Assembly: GCF_007556705.1 (NCBI RefSeq) | Contig: NZ_VJOL01000029.1 | Span: 1 to 35,671, forward strand | DNA: 35,671 bases | Origin: Tepidimonas thermarum | GTDB lineage: Bacteria > Pseudomonadota > Gammaproteobacteria > Burkholderiales > Burkholderiaceae_C | Reading direction: 5' to 3' | In this document: piece after piece, positions 8,029-16,040 of the stretch | How positions within the stretch are numbered: the first letter of the stretch is position 1 | How the letters are laid out: every line of letters starts with the position of its first letter | The notes under the pieces: generated by a model | Told to the model about the DNA's origin: nothing | The model's input: the letters and a program-made list of their open reading frames with translations, nothing else | The model's database searches: none | Position numbers and translations under genes: made by a program

Positions 8029-10314
8029 ATGTCGTATCCGCCTCCATCGTCCCCCGCTTGGGCGGGGCTGCCAACGGCCTGGCACGGTGCGGTGGCCGCC
8101 GCGGGCGCGGACAGCGCCGATGCGGCGGCCGTTTGGCTGATCACCGACCTCGACACGCAGCTGCGTTTTCGGGAGAGCCTGCTGTGGATTGCCGGGCGCC
8201 GGCTGTGGTGGGCGGCCGCGCCCGACGCCACGGCACAGTCGTGGTCGATTGAGCCGGGTTTGGCGCTGTGGGTGAGCGACCACAACGGCGTGGCCGCACT
8301 GGAGCTGGTGCAGCTAGCCCACGACGGCACGCCGGTCAAACGCCTGGCCGTGTGGCGCTACACGCTGGGGCGCCAGGTGGCAGCGCGGCGGCTGATCGAG
8401 CGCTTTGAGAGCCTGCGCGACGCCGGTGGTACCGATGCGCCGCCGCCGCAAGCCGCGACACGGCAATGCCCCCTGTGCCATGCGCCGATGGAGCCCGACG
8501 ACGAGGAATGCGCCACCTGTGCCCAGGTGGTGCACACCCCGCCGTCGACGTTGACGCTGTTGCGCCTGTGGCGCTTTGCCCGGCCCTACCGTTGGCAACT
8601 GCTGGCGGGTTTTTTGTTGACGCTGGCGTCCACAGCGGCCACCCTGGTGCCGCCGTATTTGACGATCCCGTTGATGGACGACGTGCTCATTCCCTACCAG
8701 AGCGGGCAGCCCATCGACGTGGCGCGGGTGGCCGCGTTGTTGGGCGGGCTGCTGGCAGCCGCCTTGCTCGCCTGGGGCCTGGGTTGGGCCAAAACCTACA
8801 TCCTGGCGCTGGTGTCCGAGCGCATCGGCGCCGATTTGCGCACCACCACCTACGAGCACCTGCTGGGGCTGTCGCTGGAGTACTTCGGCAACCGCCGCAC
8901 CGGCGACTTGATGGCGCGCATCGGGTCCGAAACCGACCGCATCAACATCTTTTTGTCGCTGCACCTGCTGGACTTTGCCACCGACGTGCTCATGATCGTG
9001 ATGACGTCGGTGATCCTGTTTTCCATCAGCCCCACGCTGGCGCTGGCCACGCTGCTGCCGCTGCCGCTGATCGGCTGGCTCATCCACGTCGTGCGCGACC
9101 GGCTGCGCACCGGCTTCGAAAAAATCGACCGTGTCTGGGCCGAGGTCACGAGCGTGCTGGCCGACACCATCCCCGGCATCCGCGTGGTCAAGGCCTTTGC
9201 GCAGGAAGGGCGCGAGGCGCAGCGCTTTCGCGAGGCCAACCGGCACAACCTGGAGGTCAACGACCGGCTCAACCGGCTGTGGTCGCTGTTTTCGCCCACG
9301 GTGTCGCTGCTGACCGAAATCGGCCTGCTGGTGGTTTGGGGGTTTGGCATTTGGCTGGTGGCACGCGGCTCGGTCACGGTGGGGGTGCTCACCGCGTTTC
9401 TGGCCTACATCGGGCGCTTCTACACCCGCCTGGACTCGATGAGCCGCATCGTCTCGGTCACGCAAAAAGCGGCCGCGGGCGCCAAGCGGATCTTTGACAT
9501 CCTGGACCACAAAAGCAGCGTGCCCGAGCCGGCGCAGCCGGTGCCGCTGCCGACGGTGCAGGGCCACATCGCGTTGCGTGGTGTGACCTTTCGCTACGGC
9601 AACCGCACCGTGATCCAAGACCTGGACCTGGACGTGCGGCCCGGTGAGATGATTGGTCTGGTGGGCCACAGCGGCTCGGGCAAGAGCACCCTGGTCAACC
9701 TAATCTGCCGCTTCTACGACGTGGTCGAGGGTCAGATTCTGGTCGACGGTGTGGACATCCGTCAGTTGCGCGTGGCCGACTACCGGCGCCACATCGGCCT
9801 GGTGCTGCAGGAGCCGTTTTTGTTCTTTGGCACCATCGCCGAAAACATCGCCTACGGCAAGCCGGATGCAACGCGCGAGGAGATCATCGCCGCCGCGCGC
9901 GCCGCGCACGCACACGACTTCATTTTGCGCTTGCCGCAAGGCTACGACTCGTTGGTGGGGGAGCGGGGGCAGGGCCTGTCGGGCGGCGAGCGCCAGCGCA
10001 TCAGCATCGCCCGCGCCCTGCTCATCAACCCGCGCATCCTGATCCTGGACGAGGCCACCTCCAGCGTGGACACCGAAACCGAAAAGGAAATCCAAAAAGC
10101 GCTGGACAACCTGGTGCGCGGGCGCACCACGATCGCCATCGCGCACCGCCTGTCCACGCTGCGCCGCGCCGACCGGCTGGTGGTCATGGACAAAGGCCGC
10201 AAGGTGGAAGAGGGCAGCCACGACGCGCTGATGGCGCGCCAGGGTGCCTACTGGCGGCTGTACCAGGCACAGGCCCGACAGGCCGAAGCCGAGCGCCACA
10301 TGCTGGAGGATTGA
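8029..10314 (+). CDS. Cyanophycin-associated ABC transporter (fused exporter type) with N-terminal zinc ribbon
   Basis: The 761 residues fall into three parts. An unusual N-terminal domain (about 1-140) is followed by a four-cysteine knuckle, C147-x2-C150 and C161-x2-C164, that should bind zinc. A membrane domain with several hydrophobic helices spans about 180-480. A nucleotide-binding domain has Walker A GHSGSGKST (546-554), signature LSGGE (650-654), Walker B ILILDE ending at Asp674-Glu675, and switch His706. This is the MsbA-like half-transporter plan, working as a dimer, and all ATPase motifs are intact. I recall close relatives being annotated as cyanophycin metabolism-associated ABC transporters; the substrate is unknown. 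The gene is divergent from cphA' and is followed 4 bp later by the DUF1854 gene. The start at 8029 was preferred because the frame upstream reaches back into cphA' with no family-like sequence. Confidence 0.9.
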   Translation: MSYPPPSSPAWAGLPTAWHGAVAAAGADSADAAAVWLITDLDTQLRFRESLLWIAGRRLWWAAAPDATAQSWSIEPGLALWVSDHNGVAALELVQLAHDGTPVKRLAVWRYTLGRQVAARRLIERFESLRDAGGTDAPPPQAATRQCPLCHAPMEPDDEECATCAQVVHTPPSTLTLLRLWRFARPYRWQLLAGFLLTLASTAATLVPPYLTIPLMDDVLIPYQSGQPIDVARVAALLGGLLAAALLAWGLGWAKTYILALVSERIGADLRTTTYEHLLGLSLEYFGNRRTGDLMARIGSETDRINIFLSLHLLDFATDVLMIVMTSVILFSISPTLALATLLPLPLIGWLIHVVRDRLRTGFEKIDRVWAEVTSVLADTIPGIRVVKAFAQEGREAQRFREANRHNLEVNDRLNRLWSLFSPTVSLLTEIGLLVVWGFGIWLVARGSVTVGVLTAFLAYIGRFYTRLDSMSRIVSVTQKAAAGAKRIFDILDHKSSVPEPAQPVPLPTVQGHIALRGVTFRYGNRTVIQDLDLDVRPGEMIGLVGHSGSGKSTLVNLICRFYDVVEGQILVDGVDIRQLRVADYRRHIGLVLQEPFLFFGTIAENIAYGKPDATREEIIAAARAAHAHDFILRLPQGYDSLVGERGQGLSGGERQRISIARALLINPRILILDEATSSVDTETEKEIQKALDNLVRGRTTIAIAHRLSTLRRADRLVVMDKGRKVEEGSHDALMARQGAYWRLYQAQARQAEAERHMLED

Positions 10315-10318
10315 CACC

Positions 10319-10816
10319 ATGACGACAGCGACCGATGCCGCACCGACAGACAGCGGCCAGCCCGTGCTGCGCCGCAACGCCTGTGGCCGCCTGGAGTGGC
10401 GCCGCCCCGACGGCGCATGGATCAGCGGCGTGGTACCCGTGCGCGCCTTTCCGATTCAGGCGCCCGAGCGGCACATCTCGCTCGTCGGACCCGACGGGCA
10501 CGAAGTGGCCACCATCGACGCGTTGGCGTCGCTGCCCCCCCCGGCGCGGGCACTCATCGAAGAGGCGCTGCGCGAACGCGAGTTCACCCCGGTGATTCAA
10601 CGCCTGTTGGAGGTGAGCTCGTTTGCCACCCCGAGCACGTGGACGGTGGAAACCGACCGGGGCGTGACCCGCTTCGTCCTCAAAGGCGAGGAGGACATCC
10701 GCCGCCTGACGCGCGACGTGCTGCTGATCCAGGACGCGCACGGGGTGCAGTACCTGATTCGCCAGCCGCGCGACCTGGACCGGCACAGCCGGCGCTTGCT
10801 CGATCGGTTTTTGTGA
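10319..10816 (+). CDS. DUF1854 protein, cyanophycin-associated
   Basis: This 165-residue soluble protein has no signal peptide or membrane segment. The sequence (LRRNACGRLEWRRPDGAWISGVVPVRAFPI, then LIQDAHGVQYLI near the end) matches my memory of the DUF1854 family, members of which are annotated as cyanophycin metabolism-associated when beside cphA genes. No catalytic motif is apparent. It starts 4 bp after the stop of the ABC transporter, which implies co-translation and probably a shared function, for example as an accessory subunit or regulator of the transporter. That role is inference; the biochemical activity of the family is not known to me. Confidence 0.8.
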   Translation: MTTATDAAPTDSGQPVLRRNACGRLEWRRPDGAWISGVVPVRAFPIQAPERHISLVGPDGHEVATIDALASLPPPARALIEEALREREFTPVIQRLLEVSSFATPSTWTVETDRGVTRFVLKGEEDIRRLTRDVLLIQDAHGVQYLIRQPRDLDRHSRRLLDRFL

Positions 10817-10830
10817 CGGCGTTCCGCCTA

Positions 10831-10859
10831 AAAGTATCAGAAATTCAAACGGATACTTT
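10831..10859. terminator. Inverted repeat between convergent genes, possible weak bidirectional terminator
   Basis: AAAGTATC at 10831-10838 pairs with GATACTTT at 10852-10859 across a 13-base loop. It lies in the 45 bp between the convergent DUF1854 and hisP genes, where a two-way terminator is expected. The stem is AT-rich and no long T-run follows, so termination strength is doubtful. Confidence 0.4.
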
Positions 10860-10861
10860 GC

Positions 10862-11638
10862 TTACTTCAGGTTTCCACTGAGGAATTGCTGCAACCGCTC
10901 GCTGCGCGGCGCGGTCAGCACCTGCTTGGGATCGCCCTGTTCTTCGATGCGGCCCTGGTGCAAAAAGACGACGTGGTTGGAGACTTCGCGCGCAAAGCCC
11001 ATCTCGTGCGTGACCACGACCATGGTGCGATGCTCCTCGGCCAAGCCCTGCATCACGCGCAGCACCTCGATGACCAGCTCGGGGTCGAGCGCGCTGGTCG
11101 GCTCGTCGAACAGCATGACCTCGGGCTCGACGGCCAGCGCGCGCGCGATGGCCACGCGCTGCTGCTGCCCCCCGCTCATGTGCGCGGGGTAGCGGTCTTC
11201 CACGCCCTTGAGGCCGACGCGCTCCAGGTATTTGCGCGCCGTGGCCACGGCCTGGTCGCGCGGGACTTTGAGCACATGCACCGGCACTTCGATGATGTTT
11301 TGCAGCACCGTCATGTGCGCCCAGAGATTGAAGTTCTGGAACACCATGGCCAGCTTGGTGCGCAGGCGCTGCAACTGGGCGGGATCGGCCGCGTGCAGCT
11401 CGCCGTCGGCGGCGGGCTTGAGCCGCAGCTCCTCATTGGCCACGACGATACGGCCGGCGTGGGGCTTTTCCAGCAAGTTGATGCAGCGCAAAAACGTGCT
11501 CTTGCCAGAGCCCGAGCTACCAATGATGCTGATCACGTCGCCGGCACGGGCGGTGAGCGACACCCCTTTGAGCACCTCGTGCGTGCCGTAGCGCTTGTGG
11601 ATGTCCTCGACTTGGAGTTTGATGGGGGCGTTGCTCAT
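10862..11638 (-). CDS. hisP: Basic amino acid ABC importer, ATPase HisP
   Basis: This 258-residue ATPase energises uptake through the HisQ-HisM membrane pair. It is very close to enterobacterial HisP over its whole length: the start ([23 protein letters not shown]), Walker [10 protein letters not shown], the Q-loop region [15 protein letters not shown], signature LSGGQQQR with one change to MSGGQQQR, Walker [15 protein letters not shown], and the switch region [10 protein letters not shown] are all present. It is the last gene of the minus-strand operon hisJ-hisQ-hisM-(M14-like)-hisP, separated from the M14-like gene by 31 bp. Expected substrates are histidine, arginine, lysine and ornithine, by analogy only. 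Confidence 0.95.
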   Translation of the reverse strand: MSNAPIKLQVEDIHKRYGTHEVLKGVSLTARAGDVISIIGSSGSGKSTFLRCINLLEKPHAGRIVVANEELRLKPAADGELHAADPAQLQRLRTKLAMVFQNFNLWAHMTVLQNIIEVPVHVLKVPRDQAVATARKYLERVGLKGVEDRYPAHMSGGQQQRVAIARALAVEPEVMLFDEPTSALDPELVIEVLRVMQGLAEEHRTMVVVTHEMGFAREVSNHVVFLHQGRIEEQGDPKQVLTAPRSERLQQFLSGNLK

Positions 11639-11669
11639 GGTGTCAAGACAAAGAGGCCGCGCGGACCGG

Positions 11670-12800
11670 TCATTCGGACAGCAGGTTGCCGTGGCGAAAC
11701 GCCTGCTCGCCCGCCACTTTGGCCACCACCAGCCCGGCCGGGGCGTAGCGTTCGCGCACGCGGGCGTACAACACGCCACCGTGCTCGGTGCGCAGCTCCA
11801 CGGTGTGTCCCAAGGTCGGCTCGATGATCTGGGCCACGGCCTCACCCGGCTGCAGCCGCTGTCCCACCTGTGCCACGAACACCAACACGCCCGGACGGTG
11901 CGCGCGGATGGGTTCGGAGCCCGCCAGTGGGGTGGGGGCGCAGGCCGCGGGCGGCATGGGGCCGGGGTCCCCCGCCACCACGCCCAGGTGCTGCCAGTAG
12001 CGCCAGATGCCGTCGGCGTCACGTTCGGCCCAGGCGTGGCCGACGTCGGCTTCACCGCGCAGCTCGACCGTGGCGCTGGCGCAAGCCTGGGGCAGCGGGG
12101 CCTCGATCCCGGCCTGGCGCAGGCGGCGCGCAAGCTGCGACCACAACCCCGACAGCTGCTCATCGAACGGCTGTCCGCCGGCCCCGTAGTCCGCCACCAA
12201 AACGGTTTGCGCCCCCAGCCAGCGGGCCAGGGGTTGCAACGCGGGCCAGCAAGCCGTCTCACTGTACAGGTGCAGCACGGCTTCGGCGTCGCAGTGCAAA
12301 TCGAGCACGACGTCGGCATCGGCGGCCAGCCGGAACAAGGCCAGCCGCAACCCCTCGAGCTCGGTGACCGGTTGCTGCTCAGCCAACCAGTCGCACACGG
12401 CTTGGCGCACGCACCGCACGTTGGCCTCGGCATCCGGTCCCAAGGCATGGGCCACGCGCTCAAACGCAGCGGCGGCCAAATCGGGGTAGCCGCGATTGAA
12501 ATTTTCCGAGGTGTTGAGCTCGAAGCGCCCCAGCGGCCGGTGGTCGATGCGCTGCGCCAGCCCGATCGGGTTGGCCACGGGCACCAGCACGACTTCGCCA
12601 CGGATGGCGCCGGCCGCCTCGGCCTGCACGAGCCGCTGGCGCAGATGGTGGGCGACCAGCATCCCGGGCAGCTCATCGGCGTGCAAACTGGCCTGCACAT
12701 AGACCTTGGGCCGTGCGCCGGCCACACCAAAATGCAGGCTGGTGACGGTGCGGGCGCTGCCCAAACTGGCGCAGGGTAGGGGGTGGTGTTGGATGTCCAT
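11670..12800 (-). CDS. Succinylglutamate desuccinylase/aspartoacylase-family zinc hydrolase
   Basis: This 376-residue protein belongs to the M14-like AstE/AspA group, zinc enzymes that remove acyl groups from N-acyl amino acids. The first two zinc ligands are seen in H40-A-D-E43 and the third in LDLHC (His169). A C-terminal biotinyl-like beta domain is suggested by [16 protein letters not shown] and the following Gly-rich segment. It starts directly at the end of hisM, with no gap, and precedes hisP, so it is embedded in a basic amino acid importer operon. This suggests it acts on an acylated form of a transported amino acid. The true substrate cannot be read from sequence; the full AST arginine-catabolic cluster, of which AstE is part, is absent here, so astE is not assigned. 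Confidence 0.85.
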   Translation of the reverse strand: MDIQHHPLPCASLGSARTVTSLHFGVAGARPKVYVQASLHADELPGMLVAHHLRQRLVQAEAAGAIRGEVVLVPVANPIGLAQRIDHRPLGRFELNTSENFNRGYPDLAAAAFERVAHALGPDAEANVRCVRQAVCDWLAEQQPVTELEGLRLALFRLAADADVVLDLHCDAEAVLHLYSETACWPALQPLARWLGAQTVLVADYGAGGQPFDEQLSGLWSQLARRLRQAGIEAPLPQACASATVELRGEADVGHAWAERDADGIWRYWQHLGVVAGDPGPMPPAACAPTPLAGSEPIRAHRPGVLVFVAQVGQRLQPGEAVAQIIEPTLGHTVELRTEHGGVLYARVRERYAPAGLVVAKVAGEQAFRHGNLLSE

Positions 12801-13514
12801 TTAGCGACGGCGCGGCGCCAGATGGGCCAGGAAGCGGCGCTCGGCCAGCTTGAACAGCCCCACCAGCAAGAACGTGATGCACAGGTAGATGGCCCCGGCG
12901 AACAGGTACGCCTCAAACGGCAGGTAGAAGTCCGAATAGACGCGGCTGGCCGCGGCGGTCAGATCCAGCATGGCCGGGACCGTGCTGGCCAGGCTGGTGC
13001 TGTGCAGCATCATGACCACCTCGTTGCTGTAGGCGGGCAGGGTGCGGCGCAAGGCGCTGGGCATGACGATGCGCCACAGCACCTGGCGGGGGGACATGCC
13101 CATGGCGCGTGCCGCCTCGATTTCACCGTGCGACGTCTCGCGGATGGCGCCCGCCAGCATTTCCGCGGTGTAGCCCGCCGTGTTCAGGGCAAACGCCAGC
13201 AGCGCGCAAAAAAACGCTTCCTTGAACCAGGTCCACGGCCAGATGTCGTCCCAGCGCGCCTGGATCCAATCCAGCTGCGCAATCCCGTAGTAGATCAGAT
13301 AGACCTGAATCAACAGCGGGGTGCCGCGGATGACATAGGTGTAGCTGCCCACCAGCCAGCGCAGCCAGGTATGACGGCTGTTGAGCGCCAGCGCCATGAA
13401 CAGGGCCAGCACCCCACCCACCAGCAGCGACGACAGCAGCAGCTTGAGCGTGGTCACCAGCCCTTCGGCATACAGCTGCAGCTGGGCAGGCTCGAAAATG
13501 ACAGACCAGTTCAC
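12801..13514 (-). CDS. hisM: Basic amino acid ABC importer, permease HisM
   Basis: This 237-residue inner-membrane protein has about five hydrophobic helices and the cytoplasmic coupling loop [22 protein letters not shown], which carries the EAA motif of importer permeases. [19 protein letters not shown] and [18 protein letters not shown] closely resemble E. coli HisM. It forms the translocation channel with HisQ. The gene follows hisQ with an 18 bp gap and ends exactly where the M14-like gene begins, consistent with one transcript and coupled translation. Confidence 0.93.
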   Translation of the reverse strand: MNWSVIFEPAQLQLYAEGLVTTLKLLLSSLLVGGVLALFMALALNSRHTWLRWLVGSYTYVIRGTPLLIQVYLIYYGIAQLDWIQARWDDIWPWTWFKEAFFCALLAFALNTAGYTAEMLAGAIRETSHGEIEAARAMGMSPRQVLWRIVMPSALRRTLPAYSNEVVMMLHSTSLASTVPAMLDLTAAASRVYSDFYLPFEAYLFAGAIYLCITFLLVGLFKLAERRFLAHLAPRRR

Positions 13515-13532
13515 GGTGACAACCCGCCCCCA

Positions 13533-14228
13533 TCAGCCCTGCCACGACGTGGCGCGCCGCACCCCAAGGCTAAAGCGCGCATCGAGCCGGCGCAGCGCCC
13601 ACAACGACACGGATGTGTAGATCAGGAACAGCGCGCCCACGAACAGGAAAAAGAAAAACGGCTCGCGTGTGGCAGCAGAGGCCTGTTTGGCGAGAAAGGT
13701 CATGTCCTTGAGGCCAATGAGGCTGACCAATGCCGTGCTCTTGATGAGCACGAGCCAGTTGTTGGTAAAGCCGGGCAGGGCGTAGCGCACCATTTGCGGC
13801 AGCGTGATGCGCACAAAGGTCTGCAGCCGACCCATGCCAAACGCCCAGGCGGCTTCCATTTGTCCGCGCGGGATGGCCAAGATCGCGCCGCGAAACGTCT
13901 CGGTCATGTAGGCGCCGTAGATGAACCCAATGGTGAGCACGCCCGCAAAAAACGGGTTGATATCGACCGGTTCGGCGCGCCCAAGCGAATCCAACAGCGC
14001 ATTGAGGCCGATCGTGCCGCCGTAGAACACGAGCAGCATCAGCACCAGCTCGGGCACGCCGCGCACCACGGTGGTGTAGAGCGTGGCCAGCGCCACCAGC
14101 GGGCGCCGCCCCGAGAGCTTGGCCGTTGCCCCGAGCAGGCCGAGCACGATCGAGACGGCCAGCGACAGCAGCGACACCGCCACCGTCAGCAGCGCCCCCA
14201 GGAGGATCCCAGGAATGTAGTCCAGCAT
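13533..14228 (-). CDS. hisQ: Basic amino acid ABC importer, permease HisQ
   Basis: The 231 residues form a second His-type permease. TTVVRGVPELVLMLLVFYGG, GFIYGAYMTETFRGAILAIPRGQMEAAWAFGM and RYALPGFTNNWLVLIKSTALVSLIGL closely track E. coli HisQ, including the EAA loop. Five or so membrane helices are expected. The gene lies 59 bp after the binding-protein gene hisJ, and the gap holds a strong intrinsic terminator, so hisQ and downstream genes are probably transcribed less than hisJ through partial read-through. The start ATG at 14228 has no obvious ribosome binding site. Confidence 0.93.
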   Translation of the reverse strand: MLDYIPGILLGALLTVAVSLLSLAVSIVLGLLGATAKLSGRRPLVALATLYTTVVRGVPELVLMLLVFYGGTIGLNALLDSLGRAEPVDINPFFAGVLTIGFIYGAYMTETFRGAILAIPRGQMEAAWAFGMGRLQTFVRITLPQMVRYALPGFTNNWLVLIKSTALVSLIGLKDMTFLAKQASAATREPFFFFLFVGALFLIYTSVSLWALRRLDARFSLGVRRATSWQG

Positions 14229-14237
14229 GTACCAATG

Positions 14238-14276
14238 AAAAACGCGTCGCGCCGGCAGCCACCGGCAGGCGACGCG
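14238..14276 (-). terminator. Intrinsic terminator between hisJ and hisQ
   Basis: On the minus strand, GC-rich arms at 14276-14269 and 14250-14243 (GCGACGCG type, 8 bp perfect) enclose a second inner pairing (CCGGC/GCCGG), and the stem is followed at once by TTTTT (14242-14238). This is a textbook intrinsic terminator. Sitting after the binding-protein gene and before the permease genes, it would keep the binding protein in excess, as is common in ABC importer operons. Confidence 0.8.
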
Positions 14277-14287
14277 CCGTTCACCCG

Positions 14288-15067
14288 TCAGTTACCGTAG
14301 GGGTCGAAGTCGAAGTATTTCTTCGCGATCTTGTCGTAGGTGCCGTCGCTGCGGATGGCTTTGATGGCCGCGTTGATGTCGGCCTTGAGCTTGTCCTGGC
14401 CCTTGCGCATGCCCACCCCGACGCCGTAGCCAAAGTACTTCACGTCGTAGAGGTCGGGGCCCACGAAGCCGTAGCCCTTGCCTTCGGGCTTGCGCAAGAA
14501 GCCGCCGGTCACTTCCACCTTGTCGGCCACGGTGCCGTCCAGCCGGCCGGCCTTGATGTCGAGGTAGACCTGGTCCTGCGCCTCGTACGGGATGACCTGC
14601 ACGCCGGCGGGCTTGAGCTCGCCCATGGCGTATTTCTCTTGCGTGCTGCCCTTGAGAACACCGATTTTTTTACCCTTGAGCGACGCCGGGCCGCTGTAGG
14701 GCGTGCCTTCTTTGACCACGATGCCGCTGGGGGTCTTGTAGTACTTGTCGCTGAAGTCGATGACCTTTTTGCGGTCGTCGGTGATCGACATCGAGCTGAT
14801 GATCACATCGTACTTGCGTGCCTGCAGGCCGGGAATCATGCTGTCCCACACCTGTTCGACGTAGACGCACTTGCGGTTGAGCTTGGCGCAGATGGCTTCG
14901 GCGATATCGACGTCGAAGCCGGTCGGCTTGCCATCGGGGGTTTTGTAGGTAAACGGCTCGTACGTCGCGTCGATGGCGACCTTGAGTTCGTTGTTCTGAG
15001 CCTGCACGGCACCCGCGCCGACGACGGCGGCGAGCCCGATGGCCTGAAGGATGTGACGACGCTTCAT
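14288..15067 (-). CDS. hisJ: Periplasmic binding protein for basic amino acids (HisJ/ArgT-like)
   Basis: This 259-residue secreted protein has an N-terminal signal peptide (MKRRHILQAIGLAAVVGAGAVQAQ), probably cut after Ala-Gln-type residues near 22-24. The mature part starts LKVAIDATYEPFTYKTPDGKPTGFDVDIAEAIC, the hallmark of polar amino acid binding proteins (SBP_bac_3 family). The Cys pair near VCAKLNRKCVYVEQ-like residues (AICAKLNRKC) matches the disulfide of HisJ/LAO proteins. It delivers His, Arg, Lys or Ornithine to HisQMP; which ligand is preferred cannot be told. The gene heads the minus-strand operon, with a candidate promoter near 15216-15243 and a terminator just after its stop. Confidence 0.92.
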   Translation of the reverse strand: MKRRHILQAIGLAAVVGAGAVQAQNNELKVAIDATYEPFTYKTPDGKPTGFDVDIAEAICAKLNRKCVYVEQVWDSMIPGLQARKYDVIISSMSITDDRKKVIDFSDKYYKTPSGIVVKEGTPYSGPASLKGKKIGVLKGSTQEKYAMGELKPAGVQVIPYEAQDQVYLDIKAGRLDGTVADKVEVTGGFLRKPEGKGYGFVGPDLYDVKYFGYGVGVGMRKGQDKLKADINAAIKAIRSDGTYDKIAKKYFDFDPYGN

Positions 15068-15215
15068 GGGGCGATCACCCGAAGTTGAACATGGTCGCCA
15101 TTGTAGACAGCGGGCAGGGGTGCCGGTGCTTCGTACTTACCCGCGGGGTGGGCCGCCGGACGATGGTGTGCGGGGACGGTGCTTGCCCTCCATCGTGACG
15201 GCCCCTTGACTTAAC

Positions 15216-15243
15216 ATAATACACATTGTGGAACTCATGTGAC
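15216..15243 (-). promoter_or_regulatory. Candidate sigma-70 promoter for hisJ operon
   Basis: On minus, GTCACA (15243-15238, 4 of 6 to TTGACA) stands 16 bp from TATTAT (15221-15216, 5 of 6 to TATAAT), in the most AT-rich spot of the region. Transcription would start near 15209, about 140 bases before hisJ. CACAT and ATGTG repeats flank the spacer (15222-15241) and might be an operator. Sequence inference only. Confidence 0.4.
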
Positions 15244-15288
15244 CCCAAACACCGGGAATGCGGCCACGCTGCGAGGCTCGTGCGTCCA

Positions 15289-15324
15289 CGTCCACATGCA
15301 CGTCCACATGCACGTCCACAGCCA
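15289..15324. repeat. 12 bp direct repeat, two exact copies plus one partial
   Basis: CGTCCACATGCA occurs exactly at 15289-15300 and 15301-15312, followed by a diverged copy at 15313-15324. It lies just outside the hisJ promoter island. It could be a small tandem duplication or a repeated binding site. Confidence 0.6.
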
Positions 15325-15368
15325 CGGCGGCCGCCGCTGCGTTGCCTCAGTGATGGTCCACCGGGGCC

Positions 15369-16040
15369 TCACCACTGCCCACGCGGCTGGCGCGCGCGAA
15401 TCGCGCTGGCGATGACGTCCACCAGGCCGTCGCGGCCAACCTGGCGGGCAAAGTCGATGGCGTCCAGCCCCTGTTCGTTGCGCAGCGTGGGGTCGGCACC
15501 TTCCTCAAGCAACAGGCGCACCACCTCCTCACGTCCATAACGCGCCGCCATCATCAGCGGCGTGGTGCGGTTGGGCGACTCGGCGTCGATGTAGGCGTAA
15601 TGCTCGAGCAACAAACGGGTGATGGCCGCAGCCTGGTCGCCTTTGTTGGTGGCGGCGTAATGCAGCGCGGTCCACCCGGGCCGGTTGACTTGGGCGCCGC
15701 GGGCCAGCAGGCGCTCCACCACGTCGCGGTGATTGCGCAAGGCCGCGATCATCAACGCGGTCTCGCCGACGGCGTTGCGCGCCTCGACATCGACGTCGCG
15801 CTGCTCGACCAAATAGCGCGCGACGGCCAGCGCGTCGCGCTGCAGCGCGAGCACCAGCGCCGGGTTGAGGTCGGGATCGGGGGTGTTGAGGTCAAAGCCG
15901 CGCGCGTGCAGCTGGCGCACGGTGGCTGCGTCATCGCGCACCACGGCGGTGATGAATTGCTCGTAGGAGCGCTGCGCCCAGGCGGAGCTGGAAACGACGA
16001 TAAACAAAACGCTGACAATGAGTTGTAAGATCTTTTTCAT
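15369..16040 (-). CDS. Exported ankyrin-repeat protein
   Basis: The 223-residue protein starts with a classical signal peptide (MKKILQLIVSVLFIVVSSSAWA) and then shows about five ankyrin repeats, recognisable by GETALMIAALRNHRDVVERLLARGAQVN, GWTALHYAATNKGDQAAAITRLLLEH and TPLMMAARYGREEVVRLLLEEGADPTLRNEQG. It is probably a periplasmic protein-binding adaptor; the partner is unknown. Its ATG overlaps the tatD stop (ATGA, 4 bp), so it belongs to the mltG-tatD transcript and is probably translationally coupled. I chose this ATG rather than a longer frame because the signal peptide starts here and the overlap is typical of this operon. Confidence 0.9.
   Translation of the reverse strand: MKKILQLIVSVLFIVVSSSAWAQRSYEQFITAVVRDDAATVRQLHARGFDLNTPDPDLNPALVLALQRDALAVARYLVEQRDVDVEARNAVGETALMIAALRNHRDVVERLLARGAQVNRPGWTALHYAATNKGDQAAAITRLLLEHYAYIDAESPNRTTPLMMAARYGREEVVRLLLEEGADPTLRNEQGLDAIDFARQVGRDGLVDVIASAIRARQPRGQW

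Larger units (their letters stand above)
15068..15368. other. Intergenic region upstream of hisJ
   Basis: This 301 bp between the ankyrin gene stop and hisJ contains an AT-rich promoter-like island around 15207-15230 and a short 12 bp direct repeat (15289-15324), described separately. A 62-codon minus frame crosses it but shows no family likeness. Nothing else is supported. Confidence 0.5.

Noticed and set aside
10862-12916. A 684-codon minus frame covering hisP and more
   Set aside because: Only its last 258 codons are hisP; the rest is an out-of-frame reading of the M14-like gene and part of hisM.
15137-15325. 62-codon minus frame starting with alternating Val, Asp and His
   Set aside because: The regular start comes from the 12 bp repeat, the frame crosses the promoter-like island, and no homology is recognised.
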